Below are positions 23,500 through 31,303 of a stretch of 64,000 bases of DNA, in pieces (position 1 is the stretch's first letter; each line of letters starts with the position of its first letter). Source of the DNA: Euzebya sp. (lineage in GTDB: Bacteria; Actinomycetota; Nitriliruptoria; Euzebyales; Euzebyaceae). The notes under the pieces are model-generated. The model did not search any database and was not told the DNA's origin. It saw only the letters and a program-made list of their open reading frames with translations. The position numbers were made by a program, and so were the translations under genes. The stretch lies in NCBI RefSeq assembly GCF_964222135.1, contig NZ_CAXQBR010000004.1, positions 1-64,000 on the forward strand, written 5' to 3'.

Positions 23500-24659
23500 C
23501 CCTCCCCTCCACCGCGATGACCGTCCACGCCGTCGTCCGCGCGAACCTCCTCCGCCTGGCGAGGGACCGTGCGGCGCTGTTCTTCCTGGTCCTGCTGCCG
23601 CTCCTGATCGTCTTCGTCGTCGGGCTCGCCTTCGGGTCGGGGGACCAGGTGATCCGCATCGCCGCGACCGCCCCCGACACGCCGTTGGCCGCCGACCTGC
23701 TCGACCAGCTCCGCGCCGACGACGCCCTCGAGGTAGTCGTCGCCGACGGTGCCGAGGCGGTCCGCGTCGCGGTCGAGCGCGGCGACGCCCAGGGCGGGGT
23801 CGTCGTCGCCGACGGCTACGACGCGGCGCTCGCCGCCGGGGGCCAGGTCACCGTCGAGCTGATCACCGACGACGCCGAGGGCGTCGGCGCGGTGGTCGGC
23901 CAGGCCGTCGCCGGTGCGGTCGCCCAGGCCGACGCCCGCGTCGTCGCGCTCCGCGCGGCCGGGGTCGACGACCTCGCCGCCGGGCTCTCCCGGCTCGACG
24001 GCGTCGACCGGTCGCTGACCGTCGACCGCCGCCTGCTGGCCGAGGACGCCGCCGGCCTGCCGCGCGGGTACGACGCCACGGCCGGCCAGAACCTGATCCT
24101 GTTCGTCTTCATCACCGCGCTCGCCGGCGGGGTGCAGCTGATCGAGAGCCGACGCCTGGGCGTGACCCGCCGAAGCCTCGCCGCTCCCGTCCGCAGCGGC
24201 ACCCTCCTCGTCGGCGAGTCGATCAGCCGGTTCGTGATCGCGATGGGCCAGGGGCTGGTCGTCATCGTCGGCACGGTCGTGCTGTTCGGGGTCGAGTGGC
24301 GGAACCTGCCGGTGACCCTGCTCCTCCTCGCGATCTTCGCCCTCGTCGGCGCCGGCGTCGCGATGCTGCTCGGGGCGGTCATGTCCAACGACGAGCAGGC
24401 GGATTCGCTGATCGCGCCGCTCGGGATCGGCCTCGGCATGCTCGGCGGCTGCATGTGGCCGCTCGAGGTCGTGCCGGGCTGGATGCGTGCGGTGGGCCAC
24501 GTCACCCCGCACGCGTGGGCCGTCGACGTCCTGAACGACCTGCAGGGGAGGGGAGCGGGCCTGGCCGACGTCGCCGGCCACCTGGCGGTGCTCGGCGTCG
24601 CGGCGGTGCTCCTGCTGGCGGTCGCCGGGGTGGCGCTGCGACGGCGGCTGGTCAGCTGA
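23496..24659 (+). CDS. ABC-2 type permease, second subunit
   Basis: Membrane permease of 387 residues with the same topology as its upstream neighbour: an N-terminal helix (LFFLVLLPLLIVFVVGLAF), a soluble loop and six C-terminal helices ending VLLLAVAGVALRRR. It probably forms a heterodimeric exporter with the preceding permease and the ATPase at 21404-22351. GTG at 23496 overlaps the previous TGA by four bases. The 3' end overlaps the convergent peptidase gene by eight bases. Confidence 0.87.
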   Translation: MTLPSTAMTVHAVVRANLLRLARDRAALFFLVLLPLLIVFVVGLAFGSGDQVIRIAATAPDTPLAADLLDQLRADDALEVVVADGAEAVRVAVERGDAQGGVVVADGYDAALAAGGQVTVELITDDAEGVGAVVGQAVAGAVAQADARVVALRAAGVDDLAAGLSRLDGVDRSLTVDRRLLAEDAAGLPRGYDATAGQNLILFVFITALAGGVQLIESRRLGVTRRSLAAPVRSGTLLVGESISRFVIAMGQGLVVIVGTVVLFGVEWRNLPVTLLLLAIFALVGAGVAMLLGAVMSNDEQADSLIAPLGIGLGMLGGCMWPLEVVPGWMRAVGHVTPHAWAVDVLNDLQGRGAGLADVAGHLAVLGVAAVLLLAVAGVALRRRLVS

Positions 24660-26772
24660 GGGATCGTCGGAGGAAGTCGAGCTGGTGGAGGAGGAGGTTC
24701 GCGTTGACCTCCTCGTCCGGGGTGAAGTGGGTCACCCCCGACAGGGGCAGCACCTCGTGGGGCCGCCCCGCCTCGAGCAGCGCACGGCTGAGCCGGAGCG
24801 TGTGGGCGCTGACGACGTTGTCGTCCGCCAGGCCGTGGATCAGCAGGAGCGGGCGGGTCAGGGCGGGCGCGTCGCCGATCAGGGACGAGGCGTCGTAGGC
24901 GCCGGCGGCGACGTCGGGGTGGCCCAGGTACCGCTCGGTGTAGTGGGTGTCGTACAGGCGCCAGTCGGTGACGGGCGCGCCGCTGACGGCGGCGTGGAAC
25001 ACGTCCGGGCGGCGCAGCACGGCCAGGGCCGCCAGGTAGCCGCCGAACGACCACCCGCGGATCGCCACCCGCTCGAGGTCGAGGACGCCGGGGTGCTGCT
25101 CGTCGGCACGTCGCAGCGCCGCGATCTGCCCCTCGAGCGGCGGTCCGGCCATGTCGCCGGCGATGCGGGCGCCCCAGGACAGCGAGTGGCCGGGGCTGCC
25201 GGGGCCGTCGGTCACCAGGACCGCGAAGCCGTTGGCGGCGAACCAGGCCGACGTCAGGTTCGCCGCGCCGGCGGCGACCACCCGCCGCGCACCGGGACCG
25301 CCGTAGGGGTCGACGAGGACCGGCAGCGGACCGTCGTCGGGCGTCCACGTCGACGGGACGAGGAGGATCGACACCGGTTCGTCCTGGCCGCCCACCGGGC
25401 CGTGGACCACCACCGGCAACGGCGGCGCCTCGACGGCGGCGGAGGGGATCGTGACCGTGCCGTCCACGGTCGTGGTGACGGCGGTGGTGCCGGGGGTGCG
25501 CTGGGTGATCGCGATCCGTCCCCCGCCGGTGGTGGCGGCCGCGACGCCGTTCAGCTCGCTGATGACGGTCGTGGCGCCGGACCCCGGGTCGATGCGGGCC
25601 ACGACGGTGCACCACGGCCGTGCGCGGACGTGGGCGGTGACGACGATCCCGTCCGGCTGGGCGTCCACGATCGAGGCGATCATGAGGGCGGTGTCGCCGC
25701 AGGGCTGGCCGTCGACCTCGAGTCGGCGCGTGTCATCGTGCGCCTGCGCGGCCTGGACGACCCGGACCAGGCGACCGTCGGGGAGCCAGGTGGGGCTGCC
25801 CGCCACGAGCTCGATCCACGGGACGTCGTGCTCGACGGCGACCTCGGTGGTCTCGCCGGTGGTGGTGTCGACGGTCCGGATGCCGACGGTCTGCTGGTCG
25901 CGGCTCTGCACGACCAGCGTCGGGGGACCGGCCTGCCCCCACACGACGTCGGCGAGGTACTCGTGGCCGTCGGCGTCCCACGAGACCGGTGTCGAGGACC
26001 CGTCGAGCTGGACCAGCGCCAGCTGGACCCGCGCGTTGTCGGTGCCGGCGGCCGGGTAGCGGATGGCGGTCGGCCGGGCGGCCGGATCGACCGGCGAGGC
26101 GATCCACCACTCGCGGACGCCTGACACGTCGACCCGGGCCACGAGCAGGCTGCGGCCGTCCGGGGCCCACCAGTAGCCCCGCGTGCGGTCCATCTCCTCA
26201 CCGGCGACGAACTCGGCCAGGCCCCACGTCACGTGGGGGTCGCGGTCACCGACCAGCCGCCGCGGGGCCGAGGTGCCGTCGCGCCTGACCACCCAGAGCG
26301 CGCCGTCCTCGACGTAGGCGACGTGCGTGCCGGTCGGGTCCGGACGGGGGTCGACGACCGGGCCGTCGACGGCCAGCTGCTCGACCTCCCCGCTCGCGGC
26401 GTCGCAGACCAGCAGCTTCCCGCCGAGGGGGACCGCGACGTGGCGCGCGTCGGCGTCGCAGGCGTAGGTGACCACGCCGCTGCCGCGCTCGCGGGCGCGC
26501 TCGCGCCGGGCGCGCTCCTCCGGCGGGATGTCGGCGTCGTCGGCACCGACGGTGGCGGGGTCCAGCAGGACCCGCTCGCCCTCGCCGTCGAGCACCCAGA
26601 GGGACTGCGCCGGCGCGTCCCCCGTGCCGCGGAGGAACAGGACCCGGTCTGCGGCGACGGTGAGGTGGCGGGGGACCCCCAGGCTGAAGCCCTGCGTGCG
26701 GGCGTGCAGCCGGGGGAACTCCGGGTGGGCGCACGCACTCGCGGCCTCGACGGCACGCACGTCGTCCGACAT
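24652..26772 (-). CDS. S9 family prolyl oligopeptidase (DPP IV-like)
   Basis: Serine peptidase of 706 residues with no signal peptide, so cytosolic. The N-terminal half is a DPP IV-type beta-propeller (for example GLAEFVAGEEMDRTRGYWWA, with the conserved Glu-Glu that binds the peptide N-terminus). The C-terminal alpha/beta hydrolase domain has GWSFGGYLA (Ser about 575), LADDN (Asp about 650) and GVTHFT (His about 682). It should release N-terminal dipeptides, often X-Pro, from small peptides. ATG at 26772 follows GGGAGGGG and lies 17 bases after the stop of the upstream 613-residue gene, so they form an operon. It is convergent with, and slightly overlaps, the ABC exporter operon. Confidence 0.9.
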   Translation of the reverse strand: MSDDVRAVEAASACAHPEFPRLHARTQGFSLGVPRHLTVAADRVLFLRGTGDAPAQSLWVLDGEGERVLLDPATVGADDADIPPEERARRERARERGSGVVTYACDADARHVAVPLGGKLLVCDAASGEVEQLAVDGPVVDPRPDPTGTHVAYVEDGALWVVRRDGTSAPRRLVGDRDPHVTWGLAEFVAGEEMDRTRGYWWAPDGRSLLVARVDVSGVREWWIASPVDPAARPTAIRYPAAGTDNARVQLALVQLDGSSTPVSWDADGHEYLADVVWGQAGPPTLVVQSRDQQTVGIRTVDTTTGETTEVAVEHDVPWIELVAGSPTWLPDGRLVRVVQAAQAHDDTRRLEVDGQPCGDTALMIASIVDAQPDGIVVTAHVRARPWCTVVARIDPGSGATTVISELNGVAAATTGGGRIAITQRTPGTTAVTTTVDGTVTIPSAAVEAPPLPVVVHGPVGGQDEPVSILLVPSTWTPDDGPLPVLVDPYGGPGARRVVAAGAANLTSAWFAANGFAVLVTDGPGSPGHSLSWGARIAGDMAGPPLEGQIAALRRADEQHPGVLDLERVAIRGWSFGGYLAALAVLRRPDVFHAAVSGAPVTDWRLYDTHYTERYLGHPDVAAGAYDASSLIGDAPALTRPLLLIHGLADDNVVSAHTLRLSRALLEAGRPHEVLPLSGVTHFTPDEEVNANLLLHQLDFLRRSLS

Positions 26773-26789
26773 CGCCCGCCCCTCCCGGC

Positions 26790-28631
26790 TCAGGATCCCG
26801 TGGTGCCCGGCTCGTGGTCCGGCGCGTCCGCGGACGCGGTGGCCGCAGCCCCGGCCGCGTCGGGCTCGCTGCCCGACTCGGGTTGTGGCACCTCGGGGGC
26901 CGCGGAGGGCTCCGCGGGCTCGGGCGCCGAAGCAGCGGGTTCCCCGTCGGTCGCCGGCGGCGGCGTGGCCGAGGGCCGGTCCGCCGGTGCGGTGGCCGGC
27001 CGGCTGTCGGGGGCGCCGCTGGCCGCAGTCGGCGGGGGGTCCTGCGCCGGGCCGGCCAGCGCCGCGACGGCGGCGTCGATCGCCGCGCCGGGGTCCTCGT
27101 CGGTGGCGAAGTCGCCGCTGGCGGCCGGCTCGCCCTGGCGGGGGCAGCGCTGCTCGTGACCGGGCCGGACCCACGTCCACGCCTGGCAGGCCTGGCAGCG
27201 CGTCTCGGGCCGGACCATCGGGTTGCCCTCGAGCACGAGGGGGAGGTGGATCGCGTCGAACCCCGCGCAGACGAAGGCCTCGTACGCCTTCTCGCCGAGC
27301 ATCCGGTTGCTCGCGGCGACGTCGTCGAGGATCTGCTGGGGATCGAGGTCCGCGCCGTCGTCGACCATGCGCTTGATCAGGTCGGCCGACTCGGGGCGTC
27401 CGAGGTCCAGGCCCTCGAGGGTCGGCACGGTGAGGGACTCCGGCATCGGCACCTCGACGCCGAGCCGCTGCCAGCGGGTCCACTCGCTGAGCCCCGTCGC
27501 GCGGTCAGCGGCTGCCGCCGCGCGGACGCGTTCGCCGACCCGGGAGGTGAGCTGCTGGCCGTGGCCGTGGTCGTGCGCCCAGGCCATGATCGCGCCGATG
27601 TCGGGGGCGTCCAGGTCGACCCGGTCGATCAGGGCGGAGACCTGCTCGGGGTACTGGTCGGTCGCCATCTGGAGCGTGGCCACGGTGGCCGGGAGCCGGT
27701 CCGCGTGGGCGCCGAGGGCGGCGTCGACGGCCTCGGGGATCTCGACCCCCGCGTCCTTCAGCGCGGCCGCTTCGGCCAGCCAGCGGTCGGACGGGTCGTC
27801 GGGGACCTCGACCACCACGCCTGACGACTTGCGCGCGAGCGCCGCCATCACGGCGGGGCGCTGGCGGATGGCCGGCCCCATCGGCTCGAGGATCTCGGTC
27901 AGCCACTTCCAGGGCAGGCCGGTGGCCCGGTCGATGTCGGCGGCGACGCGGTCGGCGTCGCCCAGCAGCCCGAGGTGGGTCGCGGTGCGCAGCTTGGCCT
28001 TCGCGCGCTCCTGGGCGCGCTGGCGGGCCTGCAGCACCGGCTTGCACTCCTCGGGGAACGCCTTGAACAGGTCCCACAGGAAGAACAGGTCCTGGTACCG
28101 GCCGGTGGCGGCGCTCGCGATGAAGTGGCGGCACAGCGCCTCGGCCCCGAGCAGCGCGCCGGCGGTCACCGGTGGCACCTCGGTGATGATCGCCTCGCGG
28201 TGCTTGCGCGCCATCCGCGACAGCTTCGGGTCGGGGTCCTGGACGTAGGCGAGGGCCGCCGCGCTGGTCGTCCCGATCCGCCGGACGACCTCGGAGGGGT
28301 CGGGACCGGACGGCTTCTTCTTCTCCTTCGGCTTCTTCTTCTTGTCCTTCTTCGGCTCACCGGCTTCGGCCGCGTCGGCGGGGGGCGCGTCGGTGGAGGG
28401 CGCGTCGGTGGAGGGCCCGGGGCTCCCCTGCTCTGCGGCCTCCGGCTCGGCAGGCGCCTCCGGCTCGGCAGGCGCCTCCGGCTCGGTGGCTGCCTCGGGC
28501 TCAGCAGGTGCCTCGTCCACCGCGGGTTCGGGCTCGGCGGGTGCCGGTGCCTGCGCCTCGACCGCCTCGGGAGCGGGGTCGGTGCTGGTGGGGTCGGTGG
28601 GTCGGGGCTGGTCGGACGGCGATGCCGTCAT
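26790..28631 (-). CDS. Large protein of unknown function with disordered ends and a zinc-ribbon
   Basis: Protein of 613 residues that I cannot place in a family. Residues 1-95 are low-complexity Pro/Glu/Ala with repeats of PAEPEA, then a basic Lys cluster (KKDKKKKPKEKKKP, about 95-110). The central 400 residues are helical and well composed, including ARKHREAIITEVPP and FFLWDLFKAFPEECKPVL. A zinc-ribbon-like pair follows, CQAC then a Cys after 14 residues (WVRPGHEQRCP), before a second Pro/Ala-rich tail of about 100 residues. ATG at 28631 has AGGAGGT four bases upstream. It is co-transcribed with the S9 peptidase. The middle could be a nucleic-acid- or protein-binding scaffold; that is a guess. 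Confidence 0.8.
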   Translation of the reverse strand: MTASPSDQPRPTDPTSTDPAPEAVEAQAPAPAEPEPAVDEAPAEPEAATEPEAPAEPEAPAEPEAAEQGSPGPSTDAPSTDAPPADAAEAGEPKKDKKKKPKEKKKPSGPDPSEVVRRIGTTSAAALAYVQDPDPKLSRMARKHREAIITEVPPVTAGALLGAEALCRHFIASAATGRYQDLFFLWDLFKAFPEECKPVLQARQRAQERAKAKLRTATHLGLLGDADRVAADIDRATGLPWKWLTEILEPMGPAIRQRPAVMAALARKSSGVVVEVPDDPSDRWLAEAAALKDAGVEIPEAVDAALGAHADRLPATVATLQMATDQYPEQVSALIDRVDLDAPDIGAIMAWAHDHGHGQQLTSRVGERVRAAAAADRATGLSEWTRWQRLGVEVPMPESLTVPTLEGLDLGRPESADLIKRMVDDGADLDPQQILDDVAASNRMLGEKAYEAFVCAGFDAIHLPLVLEGNPMVRPETRCQACQAWTWVRPGHEQRCPRQGEPAASGDFATDEDPGAAIDAAVAALAGPAQDPPPTAASGAPDSRPATAPADRPSATPPPATDGEPAASAPEPAEPSAAPEVPQPESGSEPDAAGAAATASADAPDHEPGTTGS

Positions 28632-28728
28632 GGGAACCTCCTGCCTTTCGCGAGCACCGTGGCTCGCAGCCGGGACCATGTGATCTCGCGGTGCGGGAGG
28701 ACGTCGGGCTGTCGTGAGGCCCTTCGGC

Positions 28729-28740
28729 ACGTGGCCACGT
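28729..28740. promoter_or_regulatory. Perfect 12-bp palindrome upstream of the 613-residue gene
   Basis: ACGTGGCCACGT lies about 100 bases before the ATG at 28631, within a 211-base intergenic stretch that otherwise shows no gene, hairpin or clear promoter. A protein-binding site is possible, but short GC palindromes also occur by chance. Confidence 0.3.
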
Positions 28741-28842
28741 CCGCCGGCGCGAGGGTCGTGATGGACACCTACGTAGTCGGGATGTGGCCGTGAGGATACT
28801 CGACCCGGCCACCGGGGTCGTCCGCGCGCGAGGTGGTGGCGG

Positions 28843-29370
28843 CTACTGGCCGCTGTCGGGGTTCTCCGGGATGATCAGCTCCTGGCCGACCTGGAGGGGC
28901 GAGCTGCCGCCCAGGTTGTTGGCGCTGGCGATCACGCCGAAGGCGGTGGGGTCCCCGTAGACCGCCTCGGCGATCGTGGACAGCGTGTCGCCCGACTGGA
29001 CGGTGTAGATCCGGTTGCCGCTGTCGTCGGTCTGGGTGTCCGCCGGCGTGGTCCCCGGTCCCTCCGTCCCGCCGTCCGTCGTCTGCCCGCCCGTCCCCTC
29101 GGTCCCACCGCCGGTGGGGGCCGCGGAGTTCCGCGCCTCCTGCAGCTGCTGCTGCAGCTGGGCGATGGTGGTCGTCCGGCTCTCGAGCTCGGACCGGGTG
29201 GTCGTCAGCTCGCTCTCGACCGCGTCGAGCTCCGCCTGGTCGACGCCGCCGCCCCCGCCGGTGCAGCTGCCGAGGATGAAGGCGAGGATCAGCGCGGCCG
29301 CGAACACGGCGATGCGACCCCAGAGGATGCGTCCTCCGAAGTCCTCGGCTCCCTCGTAGTCGAAGTCCAT
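28843..29370 (-). CDS. LysM-domain envelope protein, probable lipoprotein
   Basis: Protein of 175 residues. A hydrophobic N-terminal segment (IAVFAAALILAFIL) ends in LGSC, a lipobox-like site with Cys36, so it may be a lipoprotein or a membrane-anchored protein. A coiled coil follows (QAELDAVESELTTTRSELES and onward), then a Gly/Thr-rich linker and a C-terminal LysM domain (YTVQSGDTLSTIAEAVYG to LQVGQELIIP) that should bind peptidoglycan. -10 GATACT at 29379-29384 lies eight bases before the ATG. It is divergent from the Cys-rich gene at 29464. Confidence 0.88.
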   Translation of the reverse strand: MDFDYEGAEDFGGRILWGRIAVFAAALILAFILGSCTGGGGGVDQAELDAVESELTTTRSELESRTTTIAQLQQQLQEARNSAAPTGGGTEGTGGQTTDGGTEGPGTTPADTQTDDSGNRIYTVQSGDTLSTIAEAVYGDPTAFGVIASANNLGGSSPLQVGQELIIPENPDSGQ

Positions 29371-29378
29371 GGATCCCT

Positions 29379-29384
29379 AGTATC
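29379..29384 (-). promoter_or_regulatory. -10 box of the LysM gene
   Basis: GATACT on the minus strand, eight bases before the ATG at 29370, with no ribosome binding site between. Confidence 0.5.
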
Positions 29385-29449
29385 CACGGATCGACACGGC
29401 ATTCGAGGAAGCAGGACGTGTCCCGGTCGCACGGGGGTCCTCTGACGTC

Positions 29450-29455
29450 TACCCT
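29450..29455 (+). promoter_or_regulatory. -10 box of the Cys-rich protein gene
   Basis: TACCCT, eight bases before the ATG at 29464, with no ribosome binding site; probable leaderless start. Confidence 0.55.
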
Positions 29456-29463
29456 CCGCCGCC

Positions 29464-30189
29464 ATGTTGGACCGCGAGTGGGTCAGCCTGACGGACCCCG
29501 AGGAGCCGCACGACCGGTACCTCTTCGACGTCTCGTTCCTGACCTCGTCGTACTCCTGCATCTACGGCCAGGGCTGCCCCGGGACCGCTGGCATCGAGGG
29601 CGACGACCGCGGCTGCTGCCGCTTCGGCGCGCACTTCGTCGACGACGAGGACCGCGACCGGACGATCGAGATGGTCGACGTGCTCGGGCCCGAGTACATG
29701 CAGCGCCACGCGCTCGCGTCGCGCCGGGGGATCATCGCCACCGAGTCCGACGGCAGCGAGCGCACCCGCATGGTGGAGGGGGCCTGCATCTTCCTCAACC
29801 GCACCGGCTGGACGCGGGGCCCCGGCTGCGCTCTGCACCAGTACGCCGTCGACCGCGGCGAGCACCCGGTCGACTACAAGCCCGAGGTCTGCTGGCTGGT
29901 GCCGCTCCGCCGCGAGATCGAGACCGACGTGGCCGACGACGGCGAGGAGCGCGTCACCACCGTCGTCACCAGCTACGACCGCGGGGCCTGGGGGCCCGGT
30001 GGGTCGGACTTCGCGTGGTGGTGCACCACCGACGACGACCGTGCGTACGGCGGCACCGAACCCGTGTACCGGTCGATGCGGCGTGAGCTGACCGAGATGA
30101 CCACCCCGGCGGTCTACGCCGAGCTGGTCCGGTACCTCGAGGGCCGGATGACCAGCCGCCGGCTCCTCCCGCTGATGCCCCCGACGTGA
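29464..30189 (+). CDS. Cys-rich protein resembling YkgJ/DUF3109 metal-cluster proteins
   Basis: Protein of 241 residues. The cysteines are clustered: Cys32 and Cys38 (SCIYGQGCPG), Cys51-Cys52 (RGCCRFG), Cys108 (GACIFLN), Cys122 with His125 (GPGCALHQYA), Cys143 (EVCWLVPL) and Cys187. The order CIFL - CxLH - CWLxPL recalls the YkgJ/DUF3109 group, which is thought to bind zinc or an iron cluster. This is a resemblance by pattern, not a proven match. The metal and function are unknown. It is translationally coupled (GTGA) to the 103-residue gene downstream, and its leaderless -10 box is at 29450-29455. Confidence 0.75.
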   Translation: MLDREWVSLTDPEEPHDRYLFDVSFLTSSYSCIYGQGCPGTAGIEGDDRGCCRFGAHFVDDEDRDRTIEMVDVLGPEYMQRHALASRRGIIATESDGSERTRMVEGACIFLNRTGWTRGPGCALHQYAVDRGEHPVDYKPEVCWLVPLRREIETDVADDGEERVTTVVTSYDRGAWGPGGSDFAWWCTTDDDRAYGGTEPVYRSMRRELTEMTTPAVYAELVRYLEGRMTSRRLLPLMPPT

Positions 30190-30497
30190 CCGGTCACGAC
30201 GAGCGCCGGCTCGCCGCACCCCAGCTCCGCGAGACCGCCGACATCTGGTGGGATTCCGGCACCGACCCGGTGATCACCTGGGACGCCTCCGGCCGCCGGT
30301 TCTGGCTGGCCGACGGCGCCGGCGCCCACCACCGCCTCACCCTCGCCGTCCTGGGCGGCGACCCGCCCCTCGACCCGCTGGCGGTGGCGACCGCCCTCCG
30401 CGACGGCCTGGCCGCGTGCGACTTCCCCCCGACCGAGACCGGCGTCCCCGCCGACCGCGCCCGCGCCACCCTCCGGGCCGCCGGTCTGACGGTCTGA
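30186..30497 (+). CDS. Small protein of unknown function coupled to the Cys-rich gene
   Basis: Protein of 103 residues with no recognised family. It is soluble, with two tryptophan-rich strands near the N-terminus (ADIWWDSGTDPVITW, RRFWLADG) and helices in the second half (LDPLAVATALRDGLAAC). GTG at 30186 overlaps the TGA of the preceding gene by four bases, so it is probably translated with it and may act in the same complex. Its last codons and stop lie inside an 8-bp triplicate repeat. Confidence 0.7.
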   Translation: MTGHDERRLAAPQLRETADIWWDSGTDPVITWDASGRRFWLADGAGAHHRLTLAVLGGDPPLDPLAVATALRDGLAACDFPPTETGVPADRARATLRAAGLTV

Positions 30498-30506
30498 CGG
30501 TCTGAC
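30483..30506. repeat. Three tandem 8-bp repeats across a stop codon
   Basis: GGTCTGAC is repeated at 30483-30490, 30491-30498 and 30499-30506. The stop TGA of the 103-residue gene (30495-30497) is in the second copy. The unit contains TGA in each copy, so alternative frames also stop here. Confidence 0.85.
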
Positions 30507-30525
30507 CCACCGCCCACCGCTCGGC

Positions 30526-31104
30526 TCAGCCGCGCAGGTCCTCGGGTCTGTTGAGGTTCCGCGCCCACCGGGCGTGTCCGGACAGGGCGGACGAGGTGGC
30601 CTCGTCGAGGACGGTCGCGCCGAGGGCCTCGGCGGCCCGCGCCACCGACCGCACGCCGTCGGCGACCAGCACGGCCAGACCCATCGCCGCCGTCGCGGCC
30701 CAGACGGCGTGCAGGGGTTGGGGTCGGCCGTCGGCGGAGGGGATGAGCGCCGGCTCGCCGGCCCAGCGGTCGGCCAGGGCACCCAGCAGCCCCGGGTCCG
30801 GGTCGGCCAGGTCCACGGCCAGGACGGCGGCGAGGTCGTGCTCGACCGCGACCAGGCCTGCGACCAGGCCGCCGAGGGGGCCGACGTCAGCCGGACGGTC
30901 GGGGACCTGCGGCACCGCGACGTCGGGGATCCGCCGCGGTCCCGAGGCGACGACGACGTCGTCGGCGACCTGGCGCAGGCAGCGGACCGCGCGATCGACG
31001 AGGCGCGCGCCGTCGACGGGGATGAGGGCCTTGTCCCGCCCCATCCGCCGTGACGCCCCCCCGGCCAGCACGACGCCGGAGATCCCCGCGGTGCCGACCG
31101 TCAC
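30526..31104 (-). CDS. mobA: MobA-like nucleotidyltransferase (molybdenum cofactor guanylyltransferase)
   Basis: Nucleotidyltransferase of 192 residues. The GTP-binding N-terminal motif LAGGASRRMGRDKALIPV (about residues 13-30) is characteristic of MobA/MocA-type enzymes. A GPLGGLVAGL segment and a metal-binding Asp region (LAVDLADPDPGLL) follow. It would attach GMP to molybdopterin, or CMP in close relatives. No other molybdenum cofactor gene is nearby, so MocA-like or other NTP-transfer roles remain possible. It is the last gene of a four-gene minus-strand operon, 16 bases after the 60-residue membrane protein gene. Confidence 0.8.
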   Translation of the reverse strand: MTVGTAGISGVVLAGGASRRMGRDKALIPVDGARLVDRAVRCLRQVADDVVVASGPRRIPDVAVPQVPDRPADVGPLGGLVAGLVAVEHDLAAVLAVDLADPDPGLLGALADRWAGEPALIPSADGRPQPLHAVWAATAAMGLAVLVADGVRSVARAAEALGATVLDEATSSALSGHARWARNLNRPEDLRG

Positions 31105-31120
31105 GTGCGCGCCACCGCCC

Positions 31121-31303
31121 TCAACGCCGCGCCACGAGCCAGCTCGCGACCAGGTAGGTGACCACGGCGACCAGCGCGGACGCGGCGAGGCGCAGGACGG
31201 TCACCTGCCCGGTGACGGCGAGCGTGGCGAGGTCCCCGACGAACAGGCCCAGGCCGAGGGAGATCGGGAGGTAGCGGATCCGCCCCACCGGCCGCTCGCT
31301 CAC
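31121..31303 (-). CDS. 60-residue membrane protein
   Basis: Small protein with two hydrophobic stretches (YLPISLGLGLFVGDLATLAV and LAASALVAVVTYLVASWLV) bracketed by Arg residues, so probably a two-helix membrane protein. No family is recognised. GTG at 31301-31303 overlaps the TGA of the preceding gene in a GTGA junction, which supports real translation despite its size. It sits between the MDMPI-like gene and the MobA-like gene in one operon. Confidence 0.7.
   Translation of the reverse strand: MSERPVGRIRYLPISLGLGLFVGDLATLAVTGQVTVLRLAASALVAVVTYLVASWLVARR

Noticed and set aside
28441-28490. 18-bp direct repeats (GGCGCCTCCGGCTCGGCA type)
   Set aside because: They are codons of the Pro/Glu/Ala-rich N-terminal tail of the 613-residue protein, explained by low-complexity coding sequence.
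30522-30532. CGGCTCAGCCG palindrome at the end of the MobA-like gene as a terminator
   Set aside because: The arms are only five bases with a single central base, so it cannot form a hairpin. A chance GC palindrome is more likely.
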